From Symbiodinium natans (taxonomy: Eukaryota > Sar > Dinophyceae > Suessiales > Symbiodiniaceae), in assembly GCA_905221605.1 (NCBI GenBank), contig CAJNDS010001824.1:240548-304547 (forward strand): DNA of 64,000 nucleotides, in the 5' to 3' direction. Shown in pieces: positions 23,089-34,399 of the stretch. The position numbers and the translations under genes are program-made. Position 1 is the first letter of the stretch; each line of letters starts with the position of its first letter. The notes beneath the pieces were generated by a model. That model was given only the letters and a program-made list of their open reading frames with translations. It was not told where the DNA came from and made no database searches.

Positions 23089-23610
23089 ATATATATATAT
23101 ATATATACATAGATATAGATATAGATATAGATATAGATATATAGTACGTGTATTATTATTGATCATGTATTTTACGTCCATACATACACACAGTTGTATA
23201 TATATATATATGTGTGTGTGTGTGTGAATGTATATATATATATATATATATATATCTGTGTGTGTGTGTGCTGTTGCTTTATCTTGGAGTAGGACATCTT
23301 GCAATAATATATTGAAGCGTAGATGCACATACATACATACATACGTACATACATACATACATATTACATCTGTAGGTCCTTCCTTTGCACTAGACAATGA
23401 GATCCAGGCATGCATACCTATAATGCACGAAAAAATGCATACTATATGAAGCATACCATATGCAGCATGTTATATCACACGCACAGTACATACATACATA
23501 CGTACCTGCATACATACATACATATACACACACATATATATATATATATATGTATACATGTTTATATATATATATATATACATCTACGTATACATGTACA
23601 TACATATCTT
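23089..23610. repeat. Compound microsatellite region
   Basis: Runs of TA, GATATA, TG and CATA/TACA tetranucleotides fill about 520 bp. Apparent ORFs here are repeat artefacts (Tyr-Ile and His-Thr strings). Confidence 0.85.
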
Positions 23611-23718
23611 GATTAATATATTTATTTACTTATTTATGTATATGATGCCGGTTTTATATGAATGATCCTGTACGATGTACTATACATGATCTTTTCCACT
23701 GTGTTCGTCCAGGTATAC

Positions 23719-23848
23719 CTTAGGAGCTTGGCAATGGTCAACCCTAAACTGCTGCCACAGCTCAGAGGCATAGAACGTCTCAGCGCAATGTAAGCCCGAC
23801 CGGCCAGCAAGAAACATCGATCAAGCAAGGTGCCTTGGCAGGCAAACC
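23719..23848 (-). CDS. Possible C-terminal exon of PI3K gene A
   Basis: Open minus-strand segment between a CAG acceptor and an AAG|GTATAC donor. It contains FLLAGRAYIALRRSMPL, which resembles the conserved helix after the activation loop of class III PI3-kinases (AYLALRR-type). It lies in the expected place downstream of the DPKP exon. Joining exons are not established. Confidence 0.35.
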
Positions 23849-24300
23849 CTGCTGCGTATTGATTTGAGTTAAGCATGGCTTAAGCATGACCTGCTCCGAA
23901 ACACCCTTGCTAACAAGTGGATGTCGGTGGTTAGGGACTCTTGAAGGGTTCCGAAGCTTGCCTACGCAAGGTTCCCCAGGTAGCTACCTCCCTTGAGACC
24001 CCCTCCCTTAAGAACCCTTTCAACTCTATTGGAGGGCTCCGGAGGTCGGCGCAACCCTCGCAAGAGCCTTCCTCGAGGTGGGCTTGCGGCGGGCAACTGC
24101 GTACACCCTATAAACCCTGAAGTCTAAACTAGGAGAAAAAAAAAACCCTACACCCTACATAACCTTAAACCCTAAACTCTAGAAACCCTAAACCCTAAAC
24201 AAAAAACAGCTTCCGTTCCACCAGCCGCCTCCCGACTCGGCATCGCTGACGGCCATGAGGACCTTCACGGGCAACACGAATCTTCCCTTCGGAGGGGTTA

Positions 24301-24400
24301 TACCCCCCCTTAGAGCCTTGAAGCAAATGATATCTTTAATATCCTCTTGGGCTTTATATGAACAAAAACAAAAAACCAAGGGGGATATAGGGTTATTAGG
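24301..24400. mobile_element. Introner-like element, family B (degenerate copy)
   Basis: CTTAGAGCCTTGA at one end and CCAAGGGGGATATAGGG at the other, with an A/T-rich centre, match the elements at 33498-33704 and 55906-56009. Splicing could not be shown here. Confidence 0.45.
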
Positions 24401-24975
24401 GACTCCAAGCCCCCTTAACTTAGGAACATTTCTTGGTATATCAGAGGGCTCCCGTGTATGGCTTCAGGAATCTTCCTCAGTACATAATTAAGAGGGTTCC
24501 TTGTGTGGTTCAGTGGGGTCTATGTGATGTGGTCCTCCTGAAGTGTGTTAAGCAATGTGGCAAGGTAGCGATCTAAAACTCCTCCTAAACCACCTCAGCT
24601 GAACCTGCCCCCCCCCCCACACCTCTGCCCCTTGCAGGGAGACCCACTGTTGGGGGGGTCACACTGTTACACCTTTGCTGAGGAAATCTACTTGTTTAGA
24701 GTGCTGCAGCTCTGCAAGCATGCGACGTGCTGTCTGTGGACAGAGATGCCCCATACTTCCTTGCGTTCAGGGCTTCTTGGGCGACATGATCAAGCACATG
24801 CCGTTTAGCAAGATGTAGCTGTTAGAGATTAGTGAGCTTGCCAAAGCTGGGAGTCTTTGCTGCACCCGAACACCCGTAGCTCAGATCAAATAACACCAGT
24901 TCCAGCACAACTTGACACCAGGCAGAACAATTTCACCAACCACACGGGGACATGTGGAAGCTGGGTGCTGCACAC

Positions 24976-25024
24976 TTGCAATCTGCTGCGGCAGACGCAG
25001 GCGCGGCGCGAAGGGCTTTGGGTC
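24976..25024 (-). CDS. PI3K gene A exon: DPKPF segment
   Basis: After TGCAG the frame reads [16 protein letters not shown], the stretch that directly follows the activation loop in VPS34-type kinases. The upstream exon ends IFGE, so the join restores the family pattern GxDPKPF in phase 0. The 3' limit (before GTGTGC) is uncertain. Confidence 0.65.
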
Positions 25025-27091
25025 CTGCACCGGTGGACCATGACAGGCATTTGCAGAGTAGCGAGAAATCGCTCCTGGGCAACTTGACACAGACTTCAAC
25101 ACGTCTACACCTCCGAAGCGCTGATGGCCCAAAACTCGCCTCGCCGAAGATAAAGCCAAAGTCGATGTGGAAGAAGTGGCCTTCTGGTGTGATTTGCAAG
25201 TTGTCCAAGTGCCGATCACCGATGCCCAGGACCTGGGACCATGACAAAAAACAGCGCATGTGAAGCGGACGAAAGTTCAGAGTCTCGATTTGTGGCGATC
25301 GCGGCCGAGGGCACTCTTTTGCTTACCAGATCGATTAACGGCTTCTGGCAAGGCTTCGGCGGGACAACGCCGCCCAGTACAAAGGTCCCCAGCCGCCGCG
25401 GTCAGGCAAAACTCGCCAGCCGTAGCGAGTCGATTCGATCTCAACACCGGGGACATCATGTGAGATTGGCAACACACAGTTCTTCGGGTCGTTTAAAACT
25501 TCTTGAACAACGAGGTCGTTCTCGATATGGGAAAGGGCACATGTGGCATAAATAACTATGCCTCCGGGCAAGATATTCTGCAAGGCACAACTCAACAAGC
25601 TGACCTGCCGTCGGGCATTCGCTTGAGCTTTGCTTAGCTTCCAGCCTTCGCTGCGCTGCCCTCGTCGCAACGACCGCAAGAGCCTCTCCCGCTCTGAAGA
25701 GCAAGGCGCGTCGACCAGAATGGCGTCGAAGGGGCTTTCTTGCAACTGGCCAAGAGCTCTTGTAGAGTCAGCGCGGAGCACCCGCACGTGCCGCGAGGTG
25801 GCTTCGGGCAAATACAGGCGTAGATTCTGCTTCAGCCGGCCCACTCGGAAAGCATCACTCTCTATCGCAACCAGATCCGCCCTGCGCATCTCCTTTCCCA
25901 GCACTGCGCCTGCCAGCAGCAGGAACTTGCCGCCGGGTGCTGCGCACGCATCGAGCGCCGTGCTTGGCATGCCTGGCACGCCTGGCTCCAAAACTTGGAG
26001 AAGGGCCAAGACAGGCATGGCTGAGGCCAAGTCCAGTGGGTAGTAAGCCTTCAAGCCACTGGATGAGCAGGTTGGGGGCTTTGGCAGCAGTTTTTCAGGT
26101 TCATCAGTTGGAGCCCACAGATGTGCCTTACCTGCAATGCCAGGTAAGGGTTCCAGACCATGTGATCTGAGTAGCCCTTCAGCTGCATCTTTGGCAGCAA
26201 AGGGGTTGACCCAAGCTGCATATCGCTTTGGCCTGCCCAGGGCCACCGAAAGTTGCGGCCATCTAGATCCGAACTCGCTTTCCAAAGTGACCAGCGCCAT
26301 GCAAGCACCCTGCCCAAAGAACGGCAGCGTGGATAGAGCAAGAGAGATCGCAACTCTGGATCTCGACCGTCGCCATGCGCTACATCTGCTCATACAGTCT
26401 GCCTCTAGCGTGGACATGGATAGCTAGCCATGTGCCAAGCGTGTGCCAAAGTTGGAGCAACATGGAGCCTTATCCATGCGTAGCAGAAGGCATGTCTAGC
26501 ATCAGCTCCTGTGAAGGTAAAACAGGGAGATGAACTCAGAGTGGTTCAGAGTTCAGGCTGGAATGCTCATTAGTCAGTCCATGCTTTTTTGGTAGAAGAA
26601 TTACCAGTGCTCCCGTGTGGCCAGTGCACCAGTACCTGTACCCGGTTCAGGACATCCATGCTACCCCTGCATCCGTGCGGCCAGAGGATTACCAAACAAG
26701 ACTCAAAACAAGCCTCTTAAAACAGACACAACCTCAACAGACCTGAAAACAAACGGTTCATACATGATAACACGCGACGCATTTTTGTTAGCAAGCCGCC
26801 TGGGATTTTGCACATTCCCGGAAGAACGCTAATAATTCGCAACCCTGCCTCTAACGCGTAAACACAGCAAAACCTGAGCAAAAACTTCATTTGCTTTGAA
26901 ACCATTGATGTTTGTGCAACATACGCAATAATCCTGAGAACTAGCTTGTGTGCGTGCATGGGAGTGGGTGCATGTGCGTCTCTGTGTCTCTCTCTGTGTC
27001 TCTGTCTGTGTTTCTGTCTGTGTCTCTGTCTGTGTCTCTGTCCGTGTCTTTGTCTGTGTCTCTGTCTGTGTCTCTGTCTGTGTCTCTGTCT

Positions 27092-27139
<48 letters not shown>

Positions 27140-27482
27140 CTCTGTCTGTGTGTCTGTATTTGTCTCTGTACGCGTGTGAGTGAGTGAGTGAGTGGAGTGA
27201 GTGACAGTGAGTGAGAGTGAGTGAGAGTGAGTGAGAGTGAGTGAGAGCGAGTGAGTGTGAGCGTGTGAGTGTGTGAGTGTGTGTGTGTGTGAGTGTGTGT
27301 GAGTGTGAGTGTGAGTGTGTGTGTGTGTGTGTCAGTGTGTCAGTGTGTCAGTGTGTCAGTGTGAGTGTGAGTGTGAGTGTGAGTGTGAGTGTGAGAGTGA
27401 GAGAGTGAGTGAGTGAGTGAGTGAGTGAGTGAGTGAGTGAGTGAGTGAGTGAGTGTGTGTGTGTGTGTGTGTGTCTGTGTGT

Positions 27483-27517
<35 letters not shown>

Positions 27518-29829
27518 TGAGTGAGTGTGTGAGAGTGTGTGAGAGTGCGTGTGTGTGAGTGTGTGTGTGTGTGTGAGTGTCCGTGTCTGTGTCTCTGTCT
27601 CTCTGCATCTGCGTCTGCGTCTGCATCAGGCCGTATGCCAATCACAAGCAACAAAATGCAACAGCCGTTCCTCGGCACTGTTCCGAGAGCCCGGCATAGG
27701 TCGCGACGCAGTATGCCGCAGCACTGCCACACAAGTTTGCAAGAACCTGTCGCGAAATATCACAAGCTGCTACGTACTTCACGGAGAGCATGTGCTGAGT
27801 GGTCAAGCATGCACGCAATCTACAGAACATGCGGCGCCTGATGCTGGTCCAATTATCGTTCGAGCTTGTAGGGCTGAAAGGGCTAGTGGCCGCTGCAAAC
27901 ATGCTTGAGTACTTGGTCCAGGAACCCGGCAAGCCTTGCTTCCCAACCTTCTTTGTGGTACGCCCTAAACCCTAAACCCTGAACCCTAAACGCCAAGGGG
28001 GAGGTGTGGTGGGGGTGGGGGGGTGAGTTGTCCAAGTCATCAGGACCTGCAGTCCCAGTGCCTGCCGTGGGAGCCCGGAAGCCCAAGGATCTGTAAACCC
28101 TGCAAACCCTACAAACTGTATAAACCCTATAAACCATATAAACCCTATAAACCCTATAAACCCAATAAATCCTGTAAACCCTATAAACCCTACGAACCAT
28201 ATAAATCACCCTATAAACCCTAAACCCCAAAACTCCAGCCCATGCTATATGTGCAATCGAAAGACTTCATCCAGGCTCCGCTCATAGGGGCGGTTTGCCG
28301 TCAACCACACCATCAGATCCTTGCACTGATTCTTGGGCTTCTAAGGTCGCAAACATCTTCAGGTTTTAGGGTTTAGGGCTTAGGGTTACCTCATGAGTTC
28401 ACCTCTTAGTGGCGCTTTCGGGCTTCAAGTTGTCAAGTTCCCTGCGCACACCCCTGCGCGAATTGAAGCCACAAGTCTGCAAGTAGAGATCTAGATAAGC
28501 TTCGCCGTTCGACTGAGCCAGGGCTTTCGAAAGCGACACCGCTCCCGGGACGAACTTGATGTAGCCCGCGCTAGGGGTCATTGCCAGAACTCCTTGGCTG
28601 GAGGTCACCACACATCTCCTATAGATATATATATATATATACATACTGTATATATAGATAGATAGATATATATAGATATAGATATAGATATAGATATATA
28701 TGTATATATATTGTAATGCATTGCTGAGGGGACATTTCCGAGACACGGATTCTCCGTTGTCAGACACATGAAAGAAGTTAAATGACTGTCTGAGCGCACG
28801 TGCCGAAATGCCGTTGGTGCCGGCATGGAGTGCGCAGGGGCATGGGGTTGCGGGGTACCTATAACCAGGAATTTTTAGCATCTTGGGAAGATATGCGGAA
28901 AAAATGCAATCCTGAATGTACTTTCCGCAGCCTCTGAGCCAAGACGCTGTAAGGCACGAATCGCAGCATCCGAGTCTCTGCTGGGGGTAGCCGCTCCTGA
29001 CAGCAAGGCTCTCGAAAGGGTAGGTGCGAAAGGTTTAGGCCGTTTAGGCCGTTTAGGCCTCTTTCTGGCCCCCCTCTGCCTGTTTCACTCTCTGGGTCTT
29101 TCTGCACGTTGGAGACCGACACTTGGCCCAACAAGAAGCAACTAAGGTGGTCGGGTGAACTAGAAAGACCCTAAACATAAACCCTACAGACATTCACGCC
29201 CAGTCCTGCCACACGAGGTCCATGAGGTGAAGCATTTGCAGCACCAGCTGATCCTAGAGTGCTCAAGAAAGTCACGAACGGAATCCTCGCCAATGATGAT
29301 GCCAGATTATGCCACATGTGTATATATATATATATATATATGTATATGTACATATATATAAGTATGTACGTATATATAAGTATATGGGTTTGTGTTATAA
29401 TGGTGGGGGTGGGCGACAGGTGTTGGGATCAGGGTATGTTTCGGGGTATGTGTTTCGGGTATGTTTCGCGGCATCATGAGCTACTTTACCTGCAATTTCG
29501 GGGGTATGTTACGGGGTATGTTTCGCGGGTGTGCAACCCGTGCGCCCTTCTTAAACTTGGGCCCCCCAAAAAAGCGCAAACCCATATGTGTGTATACATA
29601 TATATATATACATAGATATATGTGGGTGTGTGTACCATATTGTGCCAGTGTACGAAGCCAAGAATAAGCGTTCAGGTTCGTCCCACGTTGGCGGCGCTGA
29701 AAACACCCGCCCAAAAAAAAAAACAAACGGCCCCCACCTGACGAAGGTCATCGCCCACTTTGACCATGTACTTGGTGACCTAGAGCCAGCAATTGGGCTC
29801 AATATTTGTGGGGTTCTAGGATTAAGGGC

Positions 29830-29860
<31 letters not shown>

Positions 29861-32800
29861 GGGGGGGGGGTCTCAAGCTAAACCGATCATTTGGTCCACC
29901 GAGCTGTGCCGCCTCATTGTCGCTGGTCTGCCGCCGAAAGTGTCCCTCATTTGCTTCCATAGCGCACTCTCCAGGCGTCTCCTGCAGGGCCCAGAATGCG
30001 ATGACTTGCCTGGCTATTGGAGCATACTAAACACTCTATACTGTTCAGACTTTCAGAAACATATGTATATATATATATTCTTAGTCGACATTATTACTTG
30101 TAGATTCTATTCTGCTATTGGTGTAGAGGCTGCCGACCCTAGAGCCTAAACCCTGGTGCTCTGGCCTCCCACGCCATTTCGGCAACACAAAAAATTGGGG
30201 ATTTCCTCAAAACCCGGGGTATCTCGAATATGCCTTTTTCACAGCAGCATCATCTGGTGCCCTGGTTGCCCAGCCCGGCCCCGTAAACCCTAAAACCGAA
30301 GCCCCAAGCAAGCAGCTAGAGCACGTCGTTGGGCTCACCTAAAGCCGAAGCCCTAAACCCTAAACCCTAAACCCTAAACCCTAAACCCTAAATAAACCAT
30401 GGTATCGCCTTCCAACACCCCAACAAAAGCGGCGCGGCATTGGAGGGTAGGATCTCGCCTCGGTTCCACCAGGGTTTAGGGTTTAATTGTCTGGCTTCTT
30501 GAGGTTTCAATTGATATCATACCATGTACTCCAACCCATGCCACCCCAAACCCTACTAAACCCTTACCCCAGAAATCGAACACCACGCGAGGCTGCCTGG
30601 AGGTTCATGGGTACTTGCAAGTAGGGCTATCAATACCCTAAGATGGGGTTAGAAGCATATTTACCCTACTTATAACCTTACTTAGAGCTCCTTAAACCCT
30701 AAACCCTTTTCCAAGAGACCTTTCGCCCGCCTCGATAACCCTAAACCCTAAACCCTGAACCCTAAACCCTAAAACCCTAAAAAAAACCCTGAGCCCTAAG
30801 CCCTAAGCCTCCAAGTACTGCCTGCAAGGCACAGCTGCTGATGTCGACGCCCAGAAACGGCACGGAGGGATCCACAGGTGCAGATAGGAAGGCTGTACGG
30901 GGCACTGCCACCAAACCTAAGAAAGTGCAATTGCATTTATTTTGCTATTATATATATATATATATATAGATATTATAGTATTAGATTATGGCAATTTTAT
31001 TCCTATATTCTTCGATTATTCTAGATTATGCATACTAACATTGTTGTATCGTGATAATATTAGTATCTGTGTGTTGCATTGTTACATCGCTATATTGGCA
31101 TTGTTTAGTCTTGGCTTTTGTTGTGTTGTTGTATTTATATATTTAAATATTTATATATTTATAAATTGATATATTTATATATTTATATATTTATATATTT
31201 ATATATTTATATATTTATATTTATATTTTTATGCATATATATATATATACTCAGATTATCATGATATCATATATTATGAGCCCGTCTGAGCATTGACCTA
31301 CAGCAAACCGCTGTCGACGCCTGATCTTCCCCAAGGTGAACTGACCCGTTCTCCCTCCCTTTCTGCCTCTCTCTTTGTCTTTCTTTTTGTGTCTTTCCCC
31401 ATCTTCTTTCGAACGCTGCACCACCAGACGTCTGCCTCCCCTGTTAAACCCCTAAACCCCTAAACCCCTAAACCCCTAAACCCTGTTGCACGCCCCTTGG
31501 AGCCATGGCACTGGCAGCAGCCGTGGCGCTGCGCAGCTCTGGATCCACCTGCCGGGTTGCCGGCTCCGCTCTTTCTGAATGGTTTATAGGAATTAGAGTT
31601 GAAGCTGAGGGTCTTCGGGTCTAGTTTAGGGCTCCAGTATCATCGGGGGTCTATCAAAACACCCCTGTCTCTCCTCCACCAGTAGGCTCTGCAGCGCGCA
31701 CAGCAACCTAAACCCTAAACCCTAAACCCTAAACCCTAAACCCTAAACCCTAAACCCTAAACCCTAAACCCTAAACCCTAAACCCTACACCAGCCCGGCC
31801 TCGAGCACTTCTTCCATGTAGGCATCTTCTGGCAGGTATTCCTGGTGGCGCGCCTCCTCTTGAGCTCTTGCAGTTAGTTGTGGCTGTTTGAAGCTGTTTG
31901 CCCGTTTTATGAGTACACCATACTACACCCCCATATAGGGATCGGAATATCTACTAATAAGACTATTCCCCACAGGATCCAAATGTTTTCACACTGTCAC
32001 AACCCCGGCCCCAAAACTCTATTCAAATTATGAAGGCGCCTTTTGTACCTACACTCTACCGAGAACAGGGCAGTGCCCAGGTCCTCCGCAGCCTTCTTCA
32101 GCTCAAGGAGCCGACTCCGCACTGCTCGTGTCTTCTCCGCTGTCTCACCCACCTGCTCTCGAGAAGAATTAGGATCCAAGCCAGTTCCGAGCGGCGACGG
32201 CTTAAGGAGTGCGACTAGCTAGTGACGATCCTTTTCAGTAGCTTCTGCATCCTAGAGCCAATGGGTGCAATGCGACAATGCTCCCGCCGTCTGGGCACCA
32301 AGGTCTGCGAGGCTGAGCGTTTGCTGCCACAGCGAAGCCTGCATCACCACTCAACGTGTCACAAACGCGTCGCAAGCGCATCGCAACGCGTCAGCAAGGG
32401 CCAACCAGGGGCCAACCCACGGCCAGTTAAAGCTATTTGGGGATCCCCCAGGCCTGCTGCGTCAGCAAGCGCAGCGCGGCGCTGCGAAAGGAAACGATAC
32501 GGTCAACATCCGGACACCTGTCTGGCATTGAAAGACGACGCATTAACCATGTAACAGTGCAGTCATGTGTCGCCAGCTCGCAGATACAAAGGAGGGTAGC
32601 TGCATTAATCATCATGAATGTCGCTGGACTAACTCATGATCTTTCGGCCAAAAACCTTGAAGCTTCACACCCTCTTACTGCCCCGACAAGGTGCATATTG
32701 TCCAAGCGCGTGCCACGGGCTCCATCCCAGAACTCGATGGTCCCTGCAAGAGATTTGATCAGCACCCAGCGGGCTTTGTCATAGGTGATACGCTCAGCAT

Positions 32801-33901
32801 CTAAGGAATCCTCCGACAAGCACCAGAGTGACCAGTATATCTCCGAGAGGAGGGTGAGGTCCTGCGTCCCCGTGGCGTAGCGCAGCAGGAAGCTCAGCAG
32901 CGGCCTTTGGGATGCGTCGATGGCCACAAGGGCTCCAGTAGAGGCGCTCGAGGGTCCGATGCCCAGATGTGTCGGCTCCCACCGCAAGGAGAGCAGCAAC
33001 TGTGTAAGAACCAGCCTCAAGACTTCCCTCGCGGCCGCGGGTGCGGTGGAACCATTCTCGCACTCCCGGCCCTCCCGGCCCTTGCACTTGCGGCGAGTCC
33101 AGACTGTACCCAGCTCATCTGCAAAAAGGATCTGCTTACCAGTGAAGGATCCAAGCTTTCGCCCCTCCTGCTGACTCAGCACGACCTCCAGCACCGTGCC
33201 TTGAAAAATGACGCCCAGTGCTTCCGTCTCCTAGGATGGCCCCAAAAAAGACCCTCCGAAACATAATTCCTAACTATAATCCTCTTAAACCCAATAAGGG
33301 ACCTAACTATAATCCTCTTAAACCCCAAACCCCAAACCCCAAACCCCAAACCCCAAACCCCAAACCCTAAACCCTAAACCCTAAACCCTAAACCCTAAAC
33401 CAGGGAAAAAAGAAAAAATGTCCCAAGAAGCTGCCTAGTCTCTCTCTCCGAAGCCATGCTGGATGCGGAGCCTTCCTCTCCGTCTGTGGGCTTCTGCCTC
33501 TACTCCCCCCCTGAGAACCTTAAGAACTAATAGTATTCTTAATACCAAAATCCCTTAATAGTATTTTTAATACCAAAATCCCTTAATAGTATTTTTAATA
33601 CCAAAATCCCTTAGAACCTTAATAAAAATAGTAGTTTTAATACCAAAATAGTATCTTCTACATAAACAAAAGAAAAAAATAGTTCCCAAGGGGGATATAG
33701 CTGCCACCTCTTGATAAGCACAGCCCCCTTTTCGACATCCAAGGTTTCCAGCTTCACAACTCCTCCGCGTCCGTCATCGTACTCGCCATCCCAGGGCAGG
33801 ACCAAGGACCACAGCACATCCACAACCGTGCTGCGTGCCACAGCTGGCCGGTTGCGAGAACTCTGCGACTGACTTAGAAGGCACAAGCCTTCCAACATGT
33901 C
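24976..33901 (-). CDS. VPS34-like phosphatidylinositol 3-kinase, gene A (multi-exon)
   Basis: Collinear minus-strand exons spell a class III-type PI3-kinase, which phosphorylates phosphatidylinositol at the 3-position on endosomal and autophagic membranes. In order: N-terminal exon 33705-33901; linker and helical (PIK) domain about 32740-33241; charged helix 32060-32152; [14 protein letters not shown] 29738-29779; [12 protein letters not shown] 29200-29253; FVP segment about 28430-28620; AAYCVATY 27696-27746; GIGDRHLDN and HIDFGF 25140-25232; DPKPF 24976-25024. Where both edges are clear the exons are whole codons. Donors are GT or GC. Upstream (34.1-34.3 kb) and downstream (23.7 kb) exons are likely. 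A complete methyltransferase ORF lies in the intron 25233-27695. Expression is inferred, and some exons may be missing. Confidence 0.7.
25140..25232 (-). CDS. PI3K gene A exon: catalytic and activation loops
   Basis: Thirty-one codons between CCCAG and a GC donor (GAG|GCGAGT). GIGDRHLDN is the catalytic loop with its Asp and Asn, and HIDFG is the metal-binding DFG motif. The same 5' boundary (CAG|GTCCTGGG) is found in gene B, so this intron position is shared. Confidence 0.8.
25335..26417 (-). CDS. NSUN-type RNA cytosine-5 methyltransferase (intronless ORF)
   Basis: A single 360-codon ORF starts at the first ATG after an in-frame TAG. It has the Rossmann-fold motifs of the RsmB/NOL1/NSUN family: DACAAPGGK (SAM-binding motif I, residues 156-164), AIESD (motif II), DAPCSS (motif IV, Cys239) and YATCALS (motif VI, Cys293, the expected nucleophile). 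A WGPLYWA ending resembles NSUN3/NSUN4-like enzymes that modify organellar tRNA or rRNA. A second Met at residue 40 (MALVTL) is a plausible alternative start; the preceding residues are basic and could target an organelle. It lies inside an intron of PI3K gene A, same strand, and lacks introns, which suggests a retroposed copy. No spliced-leader relic was seen. Confidence 0.85.
   Translation of the reverse strand: MSTLEADCMSRCSAWRRSRSRVAISLALSTLPFFGQGACMALVTLESEFGSRWPQLSVALGRPKRYAAWVNPFAAKDAAEGLLRSHGLEPLPGIAGKAHLWAPTDEPEKLLPKPPTCSSSGLKAYYPLDLASAMPVLALLQVLEPGVPGMPSTALDACAAPGGKFLLLAGAVLGKEMRRADLVAIESDAFRVGRLKQNLRLYLPEATSRHVRVLRADSTRALGQLQESPFDAILVDAPCSSERERLLRSLRRGQRSEGWKLSKAQANARRQVSLLSCALQNILPGGIVIYATCALSHIENDLVVQEVLNDPKNCVLPISHDVPGVEIESTRYGWRVLPDRGGWGPLYWAALSRRSLARSR
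26944..27615. repeat. GT-rich compound microsatellite
   Basis: About 670 bp of TGTCTC, GT, GAGT and GTGTCA repeats. Serine/valine/cysteine or Thr-His ORFs here are artefacts. Confidence 0.9.
27696..27746 (-). CDS. PI3K gene A exon: AAYCVATY segment
   Basis: Seventeen codons ([17 protein letters not shown]) between a CAG acceptor and a GC donor. In VPS34-type kinases an equivalent helix (VxDN...AGYCVxTY) immediately precedes LGIGDRH, which is exactly what the next exon supplies. Confidence 0.7.
28084..28225. repeat. Degenerate CCCTATAAA repeat block
   Basis: Octamer and nonamer variants (ACCCTATAA, ACCATATAA, ACCCTGCAA) related to the CCCTAAA unit, with a similar block around 41700-41830. 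Possibly a diverged telomere-type array. Confidence 0.6.
28430..28620 (-). CDS. PI3K gene A exon: FVP segment
   Basis: Minus-strand reading [17 protein letters not shown] followed by SLSKALAQ matches the kinase N-lobe segment of PI3-kinases (VLAT...G.IEFVP...L..IL). The exact splice edges are unclear; the frame stays open to about 28407. An AT-microsatellite lies immediately upstream (28621-28712). Confidence 0.6.
29200..29253 (-). CDS. PI3K gene A exon: DQLVLQM segment
   Basis: Eighteen codons from CTCTAG to a probable GC donor (TGG|GCGTGA). It continues GDDLRQ of the previous exon into [12 protein letters not shown], the conserved helix of the kinase N-lobe. Confidence 0.7.
29738..29779 (-). 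CDS. PI3K gene A exon: GDDLRQ segment
   Basis: Fourteen codons ([14 protein letters not shown]) between CTCTAG and CAG|GTGGGG, with the lysine and GDDLRQ motif that contact ATP in PI3-kinases. In gene B the same motif is not split here. Confidence 0.75.
29832..29870. repeat. Poly-G tract
   Basis: About 39 bases almost all G, in the intron after or near the GDDLRQ exon. Similar G or C tracts occur near 34581-34608, 45430-45450, 45931-45952 and 54745-54759. Confidence 0.8.
30354..30800. repeat. Scattered CCCTAAA arrays
   Basis: Short arrays at 30354-30392 and 30738-30790 with inserted variants, separated by unique DNA. An element with TAGGGCTAT and ATAACCTTACTTAG ends lies near 30612-30690 and resembles the one at 57641-57786. 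Confidence 0.6.
30940..31270. repeat. AT-rich region with TATATT heptamer-like repeats
   Basis: TA dinucleotides, then repeated TTTATATA units at about 31135-31215. No coding signal. Confidence 0.7.
31707..31787 (-). repeat. Interstitial telomere-type array (CCCTAAA)n
   Basis: About eleven perfect CCCTAAA units within PI3K gene A intronic DNA. Confidence 0.85.
32060..32152 (-). CDS. PI3K gene A exon: charged helix after the helical domain
   Basis: Thirty-one codons between GAGCAG and CTCG|GTAGAG. The charged helical reading ([17 protein letters not shown]) matches in position and character the lysine/arginine-rich helix linking the PIK and kinase domains of VPS34 proteins. Confidence 0.6.
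32740..33241 (-). CDS. PI3K gene A exon: helical (PIK) domain
   Basis: Long open reading on the minus strand. [22 protein letters not shown] and [14 protein letters not shown] match the PIK-domain helices (LxQLxQxLxYE, LxxFLxxRA, LxxYLYWxLxxE) of PI3-kinases. It continues into [14 protein letters not shown]. The upstream part ([17 protein letters not shown]) is unplaced. The 5' edge is probably a CCTAG acceptor at 33241. Confidence 0.65.
33322..33402 (-). repeat. CCCCAAA/CCCTAAA array
   Basis: Six CCCCAAA then about six CCCTAAA units, located between two probable exons of PI3K gene A, hence in an intron. Confidence 0.8.
33498..33704 (-). mobile_element. Introner-like element, family B, as a GC-AG intron
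   Basis: The exon ending at 33705 (GGTG|GCAGC donor) and the reading resuming at 33497 (AGAG|GCAGAAG) join in frame as [18 protein letters not shown] occurs at both edges. The element has CTATATCCCCCTTGGGAA at its 5' side and contains a threefold CCCTTAATAGTATTTTTAATA unit. Similar ends occur at 55906-56009 and 24301-24400. Confidence 0.65.
33705..33901 (-). CDS. Exon upstream of the PI3K gene A helical domain
   Basis: Acceptor ATTCCAG at 33902-33904, 65 codons plus two bases, ending LIKRW before a GC donor. The reading ([18 protein letters not shown] region) is clearly protein-like but not matched to a domain. It is placed in gene A only by order and strand and may belong to the C2-like N-terminal part or to a separate gene. 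Confidence 0.5.
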
Positions 33902-34129
33902 CTGGAATGGCCAAAAAAGTCGAGCAATTGAGAACTAAACTCAATTCTTTTCCGTCTGCTAGTCGCAAAATCATGGGTTTCCGGGCTCGTTTTTTCTGAC
34001 TGCCCTTTCTCGTTCTGCGGGTACGATGTTGACCTTGACTACAAGATCAAGACCCACATGTTCTCCTGATGCTGGGGGTCATCGTGTTGTCGTTGTGCCC
34101 TATTGTTGTCTGAATGTCAAAAGCTACCC

Positions 34130-34290
34130 GACCATGAACTGATGGATGTCCAGGACTTCAAGGATCTCTTTACTACTCTGGCTCGGCAAAACCCCGTGCC
34201 CCGATGCTGAACACAATGCTTCAAGCAGCGGAGATCGACAAACAAACTGAAAGAAGTTCCCTTTTGTTCCACGAGAAGACATGACGAGGA
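34130..34290 (-). CDS. Exon-like segment, probable 5' part of PI3K gene A
   Basis: Minus-strand open stretch reading KGNFFQFVCRSPLLEAL and ILEVLDIHQFM, which can join in phase 0 to the exon beginning at 33901. No domain recognised. Confidence 0.35.
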
Positions 34291-34399
34291 GAAAGCAACA
34301 TCCAGGATGTTGGCGAAAAGTGGATGCCAGCCTACACCCTAACACAGCAGTGCCAAACTAAACCTTTGGATGTTCCCCCTGAGACTAACAGTCCTTAAC

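Larger units (their letters stand above)
25233..27695 (-). other. 2.46-kb GC-AG intron of PI3K gene A hosting a gene
   Basis: The exon ending VATY (TAT|GCCGGG donor) and the exon starting VLGIGDRH (CCCAG acceptor) join in phase 0 to the family pattern. The interval holds the NSUN ORF and a large GT-rich microsatellite. Confidence 0.6.

Noticed and set aside
26944-27615. Ser/Val/Cys- and Thr/His-rich ORFs in three frames
   Set aside because: Pure microsatellite translation, open in all frames.
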